From Alphaproteobacteria bacterium UBA998 (lineage in GTDB: Bacteria; Pseudomonadota; Alphaproteobacteria; Rickettsiales; UBA998), in assembly GCA_002291925.1 (NCBI GenBank), contig DBAY01000014.1:1-48653 (forward strand): a stretch of 48,653 bases of DNA. The letters are read 5' to 3'. The translations under genes and the position numbers were made by a program. The notes beneath the pieces are model-generated. The model searched no databases. It saw only the letters and a program-made list of their open reading frames with translations, and had not been told where the DNA came from. Shown one piece after another: positions 18,780-26,598 of the stretch. The first letter of the stretch is position 1. Every line of letters begins with the position of its first letter.

Positions 18780-18805
18780 TGAAACAATTTTCAGTTGTGA
18801 AACAA
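18780..18805. promoter_or_regulatory. Direct repeat TGAAACAA in the divergent alg8 / AlgK-like promoter region
   Basis: The octamer TGAAACAA occurs at 18780-18787 and again at 18798-18805, an 18-base period (close to two helical turns apart on one face). It lies in an AT-rich intergenic region (18632-18900) that must hold the promoters of both divergent runs. Such spaced repeats are typical of regulator-binding sites; no regulator is identified. Confidence 0.35.
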
Positions 18806-18900
18806 GTAAAAAACCGATAAATCAGCGCTCCTAATGTTAATTTTAGATGAACGTCCCTAGTCCTGAGCGGGTCTGATAAATTCATCGAAGGGAAGTGTAT

Positions 18901-21135
18901 ATGCACCGCACTGTTACGCATCTTGGCATTCTTGCCACCGCCAGCCTGCTTACCACTGCCTGCAGTTACACGCTGGTGGAAAAACCCGGTGGACGTGCAC
19001 TGGCTGACGGCCTTAACCTGCGCTCGGACGGCAATGGCCGGCAAGCCGCGCAGCAATTCTCGCAAGCAGCAGAAACGGCGCAGGATCCACGTGTGCGTTC
19101 CCGCGCACTTTATGAGTTGGGCACACTCTACCGCAGTGGTCATGGGGTCCCGCAGGATAAGGTCAAAGGCTTGCAGATGATTGAGGAGGCAGCCAAGCTA
19201 GGCAATGACCGCGCCCATCTCGATCTCGGCGAAGCCTATCTTACAGGCGCCGACGTTCCGATAGATCGCGAAAAAGGGCTGGCGCATCTCCGCGTCGCGG
19301 CCGTCACTAACAACCAGGCCGCACTGGCCTTGGTTGCGGCTGAGGCCAATCCACAGGCCCCTGAGACGGTGGCAGGCAATCCAATGCTTTCCGCCACCCT
19401 GACCAAATATGAATTCGATGCCGCTGCTGGCAATGACAGTGCCATGATGGTGCTGGCCCGCCTTTACCGTGAAGGCCAGCTGGTACCGAAAGATCCGGCA
19501 AAGGCAGAGGGCTGGTACCGTCAGGCGATTGCCGCTGGCAATGAGAGCGCGGCCATTGAACTAGCAGAGTTCTGGATGGAGAACGGCACACGGAAGGATC
19601 CTGTCGGCGACGCGAAGAAGCTGCTCGCGCAAGCTGCCGAAGCAGGAAATCTTGGCGCAATGGTTGATCTCGCGCGACTGAACGAGCGCCCCACCACAGG
19701 CACGCCGAATTATGCAGAAGCCATGAAATGGTATAGCCGCGCCACCGATCTAGGCCATCCCGGCGCCATGGCCGACCTTGGACGGATTTACCTCTATGGC
19801 GTGCCAGAAGCTGTCCAGCCGAATGAGGCTCGTGCCGTAGCCCTGCTGAACCGCGCAGCAGAAAATGGCATCACCAGTGCGTATGCTGATCTGGGCCGAG
19901 CTTACATGGATGGACTAGGCGGTATACAACCGAATCCTACGCAGGCAGTGGCCTACTTCCAGCGTGCCGCTGACGCCGGATCGGACAGCGCGGTCAAGGA
20001 ACTGGCCCGTGCCTACCGTGAGGGCCGTGGCGTGCCGGCTGATGCGGGCCGCGCCTTTGCGCTGCTGCAGGAATCCGTGGCGCGCGGAAACGTGAACGCA
20101 CGTGTGGATCTGGGGGACATGTACCTTGCCGGTGAAGGCGTTTCCGCAAATGCCCACGCAGCAGCTGAACAGTATCACATGGCTGCGCAAGCCGGCGTAC
20201 CCACTTCCTACCGGCGCCTTGCGGATCTGTATGCCTCCGGCAACGGGGTGGCCGCCAGCCCTGAAAAAGCGGTGTACTGGTATGGCTTGGCAGCCCAACA
20301 GGGCGATCCGCGAGCCAATGTGGAACTGGCCCGCGCCTATGAAACAGGTTATGGCGTCGGCAAGGATGAGCCGAAAGCCGTCTCGCTCTATCAGACCGCT
20401 GCGCAGCAGGGGAATGTCGAGGCCATGCTCTCGCTGGCCACGCTTTATGGCGAGGGCCGCGGCGTCGCAAAAAACACGCAGCAATCCAACTACTGGCTGG
20501 ACAAGGCGCTGGCCCTCAACCCGGACAAGCTGATGAGCGTTGCACGGGCCTACCAGCGCAATGGCGCGAACGACAAGGCGCTCGCCCTCTATCAGCGTGC
20601 CGCTGATTCGGGCAACGACGAGGCGCTTGTGAAGCTGGCCAAGGCCTATGAGCGTGGCGAAGGCACGTCCGCGAACCAGACCAAAGCCGTACAAATGTTC
20701 CAGAGGCTTGCCGCCAAAGGCGATTTGCAGGCTACGCTGAAAGTCGCTGAATCCTATGAAAAGGGCATGGGCGTCGATGCCAGCGTTGAGGAATCGATGA
20801 AATGGTATCGCAAGGCCGCCGATGCAGGTGAGCCGCAGGCGATGCTGAAACTCGCGAGTGCCTATGCCTTTGGCAATGGCGTGGATCAAAGCCTTGCCGA
20901 GTCGTTTGGCTGGTACCAGCGTGCCGCCAATAAGGGCAACGTGGAGGGCCAGTATCAGGTAGGTCTGAGCTACGCCCGCGGCCTAGGTGTGGAGCGCAAC
21001 CCCGAGCAAGCGCGTGATTGGCTGAAAAAAGCGCAAGCAAACGGCTATCCCATTGCGGACGCTGTATGGCAAAGCTTGAGCCAAGCCGAAGCCAAGCAGG
21101 CTCCGGAGAAAACCGCCGATAAGTCGGGCTCCTAG
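18901..21135 (+). CDS. Sel1-repeat lipoprotein, AlgK-like
   Basis: A 744-residue Sel1-repeat protein with about 18 repeats. The ATG at 18901 is preferred over a GTG at 18895 because the AAGGGAAG ribosome site is then correctly spaced. The N-terminus is a lipoprotein-type signal with Cys21 after LLTTA, though the lipobox is not ideal (Thr at -3). AlgK of Pseudomonas is likewise a TPR/Sel1 outer-membrane lipoprotein that docks to the AlgE porin, and here the next gene is an outer-membrane barrel, so this is the best AlgK candidate of the Sel1 proteins in the window. It is longer than AlgK by about 270 residues. It is divergent from alg8. Confidence 0.82.
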   Translation: MHRTVTHLGILATASLLTTACSYTLVEKPGGRALADGLNLRSDGNGRQAAQQFSQAAETAQDPRVRSRALYELGTLYRSGHGVPQDKVKGLQMIEEAAKLGNDRAHLDLGEAYLTGADVPIDREKGLAHLRVAAVTNNQAALALVAAEANPQAPETVAGNPMLSATLTKYEFDAAAGNDSAMMVLARLYREGQLVPKDPAKAEGWYRQAIAAGNESAAIELAEFWMENGTRKDPVGDAKKLLAQAAEAGNLGAMVDLARLNERPTTGTPNYAEAMKWYSRATDLGHPGAMADLGRIYLYGVPEAVQPNEARAVALLNRAAENGITSAYADLGRAYMDGLGGIQPNPTQAVAYFQRAADAGSDSAVKELARAYREGRGVPADAGRAFALLQESVARGNVNARVDLGDMYLAGEGVSANAHAAAEQYHMAAQAGVPTSYRRLADLYASGNGVAASPEKAVYWYGLAAQQGDPRANVELARAYETGYGVGKDEPKAVSLYQTAAQQGNVEAMLSLATLYGEGRGVAKNTQQSNYWLDKALALNPDKLMSVARAYQRNGANDKALALYQRAADSGNDEALVKLAKAYERGEGTSANQTKAVQMFQRLAAKGDLQATLKVAESYEKGMGVDASVEESMKWYRKAADAGEPQAMLKLASAYAFGNGVDQSLAESFGWYQRAANKGNVEGQYQVGLSYARGLGVERNPEQARDWLKKAQANGYPIADAVWQSLSQAEAKQAPEKTADKSGS

Positions 21136-21173
21136 GGATGCAGGAAGGTCGCGGCCCGGCAGAAAACGCCATG

Positions 21174-21188
21174 GTACAACCGTTGTAC
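21174..21188. promoter_or_regulatory. Perfect palindrome GTACAA-CCG-TTGTAC
   Basis: A perfect 6-bp inverted repeat with a 3-base centre lies 13 bases upstream of a sigma70-like -35 element, between the AlgK-like gene and the barrel gene. Position and symmetry suit an operator for a dimeric repressor or activator. No protein is assigned. Confidence 0.3.
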
Positions 21189-21200
21189 AGACGATGCCTC

Positions 21201-21230
21201 TTGACGTGCGCCAGCGCATGAAACTAAGAG
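21201..21230 (+). promoter_or_regulatory. Possible sigma70-type promoter for the outer-membrane barrel gene
   Basis: TTGACG at 21201-21206 (5 of 6 to consensus), a spacer of 17-18 bases that contains a TGCGC/GCGCA palindrome, and a poor -10 (CTAAGA or TAAGAG) about 60 bases before the barrel start at 21291. The -10 is weak, so this is tentative. Confidence 0.25.
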
Positions 21231-21290
21231 TGGCCCCATTGCCATAACAGTTTGTATGATGGCGCTTCTGCGTTGTCTGAAAGGCTAGCC

Positions 21291-22580
21291 ATGACTGTAT
21301 CCCTCCGCCCGCTCTTCCTTCTAACCACTGCCCTTTCGGCTTTTTCCGCCGGCGCATGGGCTGAAACGCTCGACAGTGAACTCGACATTCCGTCGCTGGC
21401 ACCCAAGCTGGAGAAGCGCGCCGAGCCGGATGCGCTGGTGCGCGCCACCATCGGCGGCCAGGCGGGCGGTTACTACAAGGACAACATCTACCGCTCCGAC
21501 AATAACAAAGTATCCGATTACGTGGGCTACATCGCGCCGGGCTTCCGCATCACCACAGACGCGCCTGACTATGCCGCCACGGTGACCGGAATGGTCGAGG
21601 GTGGTGCCTTTGCGGACAACAGCAACAACAACTACGTGGATGCCGACCTGCGCGCGCGGGGCAGTTACAACCTGTCACAGGATACCGCCCTACTGGCCGA
21701 AGGCCGCGTGCGCCGCGACCATATCGAGATCGGTGCGTTCGCGGACGATCCCGAACAGCTCGCCGACAAGCCGACCATCTATTACTATCAGGACGCGAGC
21801 GCGGGCATCAAAAGCTTCGTAGACGAAAACGACCGCGTGATGCTGCTGGCGGACTCGCAAATCCGTAACTACAACTACCTCAACGTCGACCGCGTCGGCG
21901 GCGGCCGCATCATCCAGGACGATCGTGACCGCACCGAGTACTACCAGCGCGCGCGTGCTGGCTATGTGCTGGCGCCGGGGCTGATGCCGTATGTCGAGGG
22001 CATCTACAACGTCCACAACTATCAGAAAGATGTGGACCAGAACCTGATCCACAAGCGTGACTCCGACGGCTTCGCCGCCATGGCGGGTCTGGAATACACC
22101 ACGCTCGAGAACACGCTGACCTTCGACGGTGCAGCGGGTTACCTCGACCAGAATTACGACTCCGCCATTCTGCCGGACGTGAACACCTGGGGCGCCCGTG
22201 GCGACCTCCAATGGCAGGCCTCTCCACGCACCCTCTTGTTTGCCGGTTTCGACCGCAGCATTCAGGAAGCCGTGGTGCTCGGCACCTCCAGCTACATCCG
22301 CACCCGTGTCTCGGCGGGCGGTCAGTACCTGCTGGCACCGCTCTGGACTATCGGCGCGGATGCCCGCTACTCGCTGTTTGATTTCCAGGTCAATAATGGC
22401 TTCCCCGGCGCCCTCTCCCGCGAGGACGATGTCTATGATACGTCCGCCTTCGTGCGCTACGACGTGAACGATATCTACAATGTCGGACTGGAATACCTTT
22501 ACAGCAATCGTGATTCGAACATCAACCAGTTCGACTTTACGGCCAACACGTTCCTTGTGCGTCTGGCCGCCAATTACTAA
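21291..22580 (+). CDS. Outer-membrane beta-barrel exporter candidate (AlgE position, BBP2-like)
   Basis: A 429-residue protein with a signal peptide (1-24, ending AWA) and alternating hydrophobic/polar strands throughout, ending in an aromatic residue (LVRLAANY), as outer-membrane barrels do. It resembles the putative beta-barrel porin 2 group found in other exopolysaccharide loci rather than a clear AlgE sequence match; I cannot see typical AlgE motifs. The start ATG at 21291 has AAAGG 6 bases upstream. By position after the AlgK-like lipoprotein it probably forms the polymer outlet. It ends 15 bases from the convergent histidine kinase gene. Confidence 0.75.
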   Translation: MTVSLRPLFLLTTALSAFSAGAWAETLDSELDIPSLAPKLEKRAEPDALVRATIGGQAGGYYKDNIYRSDNNKVSDYVGYIAPGFRITTDAPDYAATVTGMVEGGAFADNSNNNYVDADLRARGSYNLSQDTALLAEGRVRRDHIEIGAFADDPEQLADKPTIYYYQDASAGIKSFVDENDRVMLLADSQIRNYNYLNVDRVGGGRIIQDDRDRTEYYQRARAGYVLAPGLMPYVEGIYNVHNYQKDVDQNLIHKRDSDGFAAMAGLEYTTLENTLTFDGAAGYLDQNYDSAILPDVNTWGARGDLQWQASPRTLLFAGFDRSIQEAVVLGTSSYIRTRVSAGGQYLLAPLWTIGADARYSLFDFQVNNGFPGALSREDDVYDTSAFVRYDVNDIYNVGLEYLYSNRDSNINQFDFTANTFLVRLAANY

Positions 22581-22595
22581 GGCATAAGGCACAAC

Positions 22596-24011
22596 TCATG
22601 CCGCGGTGACCGCCTCCTTGGGCAGGGGCAGGGCGACCTGGAAGATTGTCTGGCCGGGCTGCGAGCGTACGGTAATCGTGCCGCCGTGGCGGTTCTCGAT
22701 GATGCGCTGCGAAATCTCCAGCCCGAGACCGGTGCCCTTGCCGACTTCCTTGGTCGTGAAGAATGGCTCGAAGATGCGCGATTGCAGATCCTTCGGAATA
22801 CCCGGCCCGCTATCCTCGATCTCCACCATCACGAACTGGCCTTCCCGTCGCGTGCGGATGGTAAGGCGGCCCTTGCCGTCCATGGCGTCCACGGCGTTGT
22901 CGATGAGGTTGGTCCACACCTGGTTCAGCTCGCTGCCATAAACTTCCAGCGCCGGCAGCGTTTCGTCATAGTCGCGCGCCACCTCCACGCCGTATTTGAG
23001 GCGCGGGCGCATCATGGTCAGCGTATCCTCCAGCCCCTGGTGCAGATTGGCGCGTACCTTGGCGTTCTGATCCATGTAGGAGTAGGACTTTATCGCCTTC
23101 ACCAGCCCGCTGATTCGACCGGACGCTTTCTGCCCATCCACGATCATGCCTGCCACTTCGAAGGAAATCGCCAGCCAGCGCACGCCCTGATAGCGCATCG
23201 GCCCGTCCTCCCTCTGCCAGCAGGCGTGCAGCGGGCGTATCTCCTCCACGCTCAGGCCCGAGGCGGCCAGATGCGGCGCCAGCTCCCACGCTTCGGGCAC
23301 GTTCTCCTCCTCCAGCCAGTCGAGAAACGCATCCTCCCGCTCGCGCAGCGCCCGGCCGCCATACGCGCCCTCACAGATAGCCTGGCAGCCCCGGTTGCGC
23401 AGGCTCTGCCATTCCGCGGTGTGCGCGGCGGGCACGTTGCGCTGGCCGTAATGCATCGTCATGCCTTCTAGCTCGACGATTTTGGGGTAGAGCCGCTCCA
23501 TGGTGCGGGCCAGCGAGGAGGCGGGGTTGTTCAGCTCATGCGCCAGCCCGGCCGCCAGCGTGCCGAGCGCCGCCATCTTCTCGCGGGTGCGGATAAAGGA
23601 TTCCAGTCCCCGTGCCCGTGACGCGATAGCGCGAAAAACGGTGCGCTCGAAATCGCGGCTGGCCAGCATCAGCTCACGGAAACGGTCTTTTTCCATCAGG
23701 TAGATACGGCAATCGCAAGTGGCCGTCAGCGTTACCGGCGCAGGGTCTTCAGTGAAAACCTGCACCTCACCAAAGAAGTTAGGCGCTTCCTGCCGCCCGG
23801 CCGGGATATCTTCCCCGTTCGTATGCTTGGTAATCAGCAGACTGCCATGGGTGAGGATGTAAAAACCGCGCGGCGCGTCGCCCTCGCGCACCACCACGCC
23901 ACCCTCGCTCACCGGCAGCGGGGTGACATGGTCGCACATCCATTGCAGCCGTTCCTCGCTCAGGCTTTTGAACGCCTCGAAGTCCCGCAAATCAGAGATG
24001 CAGAGTTTCAT
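22596..24011 (-). CDS. Sensor histidine kinase with N-terminal cyclic-nucleotide-binding-like domain
   Basis: Cytoplasmic kinase of 471 residues with no membrane segment. A cNMP-type beta-barrel domain (about 10-125) has the FGE motif, but the ligand-phosphate Arg expected in the R-S/T-A motif is absent (APVTLTA), so classical cAMP binding is doubtful. The dimerisation/phosphoacceptor helix has H158 in LAHELNNP. The ATPase domain has the N-box NLIDNAVDAM, SGPGIP and GKGTGLGLEI. Its start overlaps the end of the upstream receiver-reductase gene by 4 bases (ATGA), so they form a two-component pair. The input signal is unknown; redox is plausible because of the partner. Confidence 0.9.
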   Translation of the reverse strand: MKLCISDLRDFEAFKSLSEERLQWMCDHVTPLPVSEGGVVVREGDAPRGFYILTHGSLLITKHTNGEDIPAGRQEAPNFFGEVQVFTEDPAPVTLTATCDCRIYLMEKDRFRELMLASRDFERTVFRAIASRARGLESFIRTREKMAALGTLAAGLAHELNNPASSLARTMERLYPKIVELEGMTMHYGQRNVPAAHTAEWQSLRNRGCQAICEGAYGGRALREREDAFLDWLEEENVPEAWELAPHLAASGLSVEEIRPLHACWQREDGPMRYQGVRWLAISFEVAGMIVDGQKASGRISGLVKAIKSYSYMDQNAKVRANLHQGLEDTLTMMRPRLKYGVEVARDYDETLPALEVYGSELNQVWTNLIDNAVDAMDGKGRLTIRTRREGQFVMVEIEDSGPGIPKDLQSRIFEPFFTTKEVGKGTGLGLEISQRIIENRHGGTITVRSQPGQTIFQVALPLPKEAVTAA

Positions 24012-25717
24012 GCGCGCAATGCCTGCGAAACGAATTTCTGCGTAATGGACCCCTCGCCCACTGCCGAGGCCACGCGCTTCACCGATCCAGACCGCACGTC
24101 TCCCACCGCGAAAATGCCGGGCACGGTTGTCTCGGTCAGGTAAGGGTCACGCTTCAGCGTCCAGCGGCGGGCATGCTCGGTGCGGCGAATGGTCTCGCCG
24201 GTAATGACAAAGCCCTTCTCATCAAGCGCAATCTCCGGCGCCAGCCAGTCCGTGTGCGGCTCTGCGCCAATGAAGATGAACAGTGCATCACAGGAGTGAT
24301 CGGTGCGCACCTTGGTATCGACATGCTCCAGCACCAGCGCTTCAACCGCATCCGTGCCTTTGACCGCTACGGGCGACATGAAATGCAGCACGCTGATGTT
24401 GGGCGTCGTCTCGATGCGCGCGGCGAGGTATTCGGACATGGTTTCATGGATATTGCCCCGGCGGCAGACGATGGTCACCTTGCGGCAATGCTGGGAAAGC
24501 AGCATGGCCGCCTGCCCCGCCGAATTGCCCGCGCCGATGATGAACACTTCGCGGTTCTGACAGGTCATGGCCTCGGTCATCGCCGCACCGTAGAAGATGC
24601 CGCGCCCTTCCAGCTCCCTGGCGCCGGGAATATCGAGCCGGTTCCACGCTACGCCGTTGGCTAGCACCAGCGCGCTGCAGGAAATCTCCTGCCCGCTGGC
24701 GAGGGTGAGGAACTTGTACTGCCCCGCCACGCGCATGCCGGTGACGTCGTTGGTAATGAATTCCGCGCCGAAGCGCTTGGCTTGGTCGATGGCACGGCGC
24801 GACAATTCCGCGCCGCTGATTCCTGCCGGGAAGCCGAGGTAATTCTCGATGAGCGAGCTGGTGCCCGCCTGCCCGCCCGGTGCGGAACGCTCGATGACGG
24901 CGACCTTCATCCCCTCCGTTGCTGCCGCCACCGCCGCTGCGAGCCCGGACGGCCCGGCCCCCACGACAATCACCTCGAAATAAGGCGTTGTCGGCTCGGT
25001 GGTGAGCCCCACGCGTTCGGCAAGCGCGGTGAGCGGCGGATTGGCCAGCACCTCGCCCTCCGGCAGCATCACCAGCGGCAGGGGCTGGCTGGTATCTAAA
25101 GTGGCCAACAGTGGGTTGTCCTTCTGCGTCTCGATGTCGATGCGCAGGTACGGCACATGGTTGCGGCTGAGGAAATCGCGGATGGCATGGCCCTCCGGCG
25201 ACCAGCGCACATCGATGACGCGCAGGCCGGTGAATTCCGGCTGGAACACATGCTGCCAATGGTAAAGCTGGTCATCGAGCACGGGGAACAGCCCCTGCTC
25301 CGGTGGGTGCCACGGCTTCATCAGGTAGTAATCGAGGTTCAGGTCATTGATGGCGCGGATGGCGACCTGATTGTCCGCATAGGCGGTCAGCAGCAGGCGG
25401 CGCGCTTCCGGGTAGAGCTGCATGGCTTCGGCGAGAAATTCGGTGCCCTGCATCCCCGGCATGCGCTGATCGGCGAGGAACATGGCCACCGGAACGCCCT
25501 TGCGCTTCAGCTCCCGCAGCGTCTCCAGCGCCTCCGCCCCTGATTCGGCCCGCACGATGCGGTAAGACTGGCCGTAACGCGCCCGCAGGTCGCTCACCAC
25601 TGCCCGCAGCACCTCCGGCTCGTCATCAACGGAGAGGATAACGGGCTTGACCTCCGGCGCCGCTGCGGGGGTGGAAGGGTTTTCAGAAAGGGGAAGCGCG
25701 GCAGCCGGGCGGGACAT
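24008..25717 (-). CDS. Response regulator fused to thioredoxin-reductase-like FAD domain
   Basis: 569 residues from the ATG at 25717, with AAAGG upstream. Residues 25-145 are a receiver domain: acidic pair D31-D32, phosphoacceptor D83 (LADQRMPG), T111 and K134. Residues about 160-235 look like a thioredoxin/glutaredoxin-like linker. Residues 247-569 are a pyridine nucleotide-disulphide reductase fold with the FAD motif GAGPSG (253-258), the NAD(P) motif GAGNSAG (395-401) and AVGD near the C-terminus. The CxxC redox pair of thioredoxin reductase is missing; the matching place reads YGAAMTEA. So it binds FAD and probably NAD(P)H but is not a normal thioredoxin reductase. It is co-translated with the kinase. 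The output is unknown. Confidence 0.9.
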   Translation of the reverse strand: MSRPAAALPLSENPSTPAAAPEVKPVILSVDDEPEVLRAVVSDLRARYGQSYRIVRAESGAEALETLRELKRKGVPVAMFLADQRMPGMQGTEFLAEAMQLYPEARRLLLTAYADNQVAIRAINDLNLDYYLMKPWHPPEQGLFPVLDDQLYHWQHVFQPEFTGLRVIDVRWSPEGHAIRDFLSRNHVPYLRIDIETQKDNPLLATLDTSQPLPLVMLPEGEVLANPPLTALAERVGLTTEPTTPYFEVIVVGAGPSGLAAAVAAATEGMKVAVIERSAPGGQAGTSSLIENYLGFPAGISGAELSRRAIDQAKRFGAEFITNDVTGMRVAGQYKFLTLASGQEISCSALVLANGVAWNRLDIPGARELEGRGIFYGAAMTEAMTCQNREVFIIGAGNSAGQAAMLLSQHCRKVTIVCRRGNIHETMSEYLAARIETTPNISVLHFMSPVAVKGTDAVEALVLEHVDTKVRTDHSCDALFIFIGAEPHTDWLAPEIALDEKGFVITGETIRRTEHARRWTLKRDPYLTETTVPGIFAVGDVRSGSVKRVASAVGEGSITQKFVSQALRA

Positions 25718-25864
25718 TGGAAATAGCCTTTGGTTTTCGTGGATTGTCAGGTGCTGTCTGTCAGCAATCAATCGGGTTGAGGATCCACCCGGCATCATGA
25801 CAATTTCATGACAACCGGGACGGTTTCTCTCTCGCCAAGATATGGAAAGGATTAGGCTAGTACA

Positions 25865-26500
25865 ATGGAATCACCCGAAGTACGTTTTAACAGCGAAGAA
25901 GCCAGCGAGTTCAAGAAGAGCTGGCTGGCCTACGCCCGACGCCTGCTGAAATGGCGCTGGACGGGCGAAGACACGGCGTTTCCCAAGCGCGAGGGAGAGT
26001 ACCAGCGTCTGACCAGCATCCAACAAATGCAGCACGGCATCCTGCACCAGACCGGCGGATGCGTTGACCCGCTGTGCGGATTTCCTGCCCCTGAGCCTAA
26101 AGCGCCAGAATCGAAGCCCGCACCATTTTCTAAAGGTACAAGAAAGTCAAATTTGCGCGCGGAAGCCGTCACACCGCCTTCAGAGACCCGAGCTTTGGCA
26201 GTGATTGAACAACCGCCGCTTCGCCTGACAGAAGCAGGCATCAAGCCTTTGGAAGGGGTGCTGAATAAAAGCCTCGCCGTGCTCGGCGGCACGGCGGCGG
26301 TGGGTGCCGTGGTGATAGGGGGTGTCAACCTTAAGCGTGGCGTGGCGGGGTATACGGACCCGCAGACGGGTGAGCATCAGAAGGGCGATCTTGGGCACCT
26401 GCTCGTCGGCACGGCCGAGGTTGGGCTTGGGGCCGCGGGGTTGCTTGCGGCATTGACCGGGCGCGTCAAGTTCTGGGGCCCGGTGCAGGCTCCGCGCTGA
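25865..26500 (+). CDS. Hypothetical protein with C-terminal hydrophobic hairpin
   Basis: I do not recognise this 211-residue protein. The N-terminal ~75 residues are charged and contain one CxxxxC pair (CVDPLC). A Pro/Lys-rich linker follows (about 75-110). Two Gly/Ala-rich membrane-like segments (about 138-155 and 178-198) flank a polar stretch with GYTDPQTGEHQKGD. The start has AGG 8 bases upstream. It is divergent from the receiver-reductase gene, with a 147-base gap, so a shared regulatory region is possible. No function is proposed. Confidence 0.6.
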   Translation: MESPEVRFNSEEASEFKKSWLAYARRLLKWRWTGEDTAFPKREGEYQRLTSIQQMQHGILHQTGGCVDPLCGFPAPEPKAPESKPAPFSKGTRKSNLRAEAVTPPSETRALAVIEQPPLRLTEAGIKPLEGVLNKSLAVLGGTAAVGAVVIGGVNLKRGVAGYTDPQTGEHQKGDLGHLLVGTAEVGLGAAGLLAALTGRVKFWGPVQAPR

Positions 26501-26535
26501 GGCCAAAATCAGCGACTACCTTATTCTACGTCATG

Positions 26536-26583
26536 CTGAACTCGTTTCAGCATCTTTGATAATAGGCCCTGAAACGAGTTCAG
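26536..26583. terminator. Perfect 15-bp inverted repeat between convergent genes
   Basis: CTGAACTCGTTTCAG (26536-26550) and its exact reverse complement (26569-26583), separated by 18 bases, lie between the ends of the 211-residue gene and the symporter gene. There is no T-run, so it is either a bidirectional terminator of a weak kind or a copy of a dispersed palindromic repeat; CTGAACTCGTTTCAGCATC-like elements are common between genes in alphaproteobacteria (from memory). Confidence 0.5.
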
Positions 26584-26598
26584 GGCGACCATTGAATA

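Noticed and set aside
24008..25717. True thioredoxin reductase
   Set aside because: The CxxC redox pair is absent at its usual place after the first nucleotide domain.
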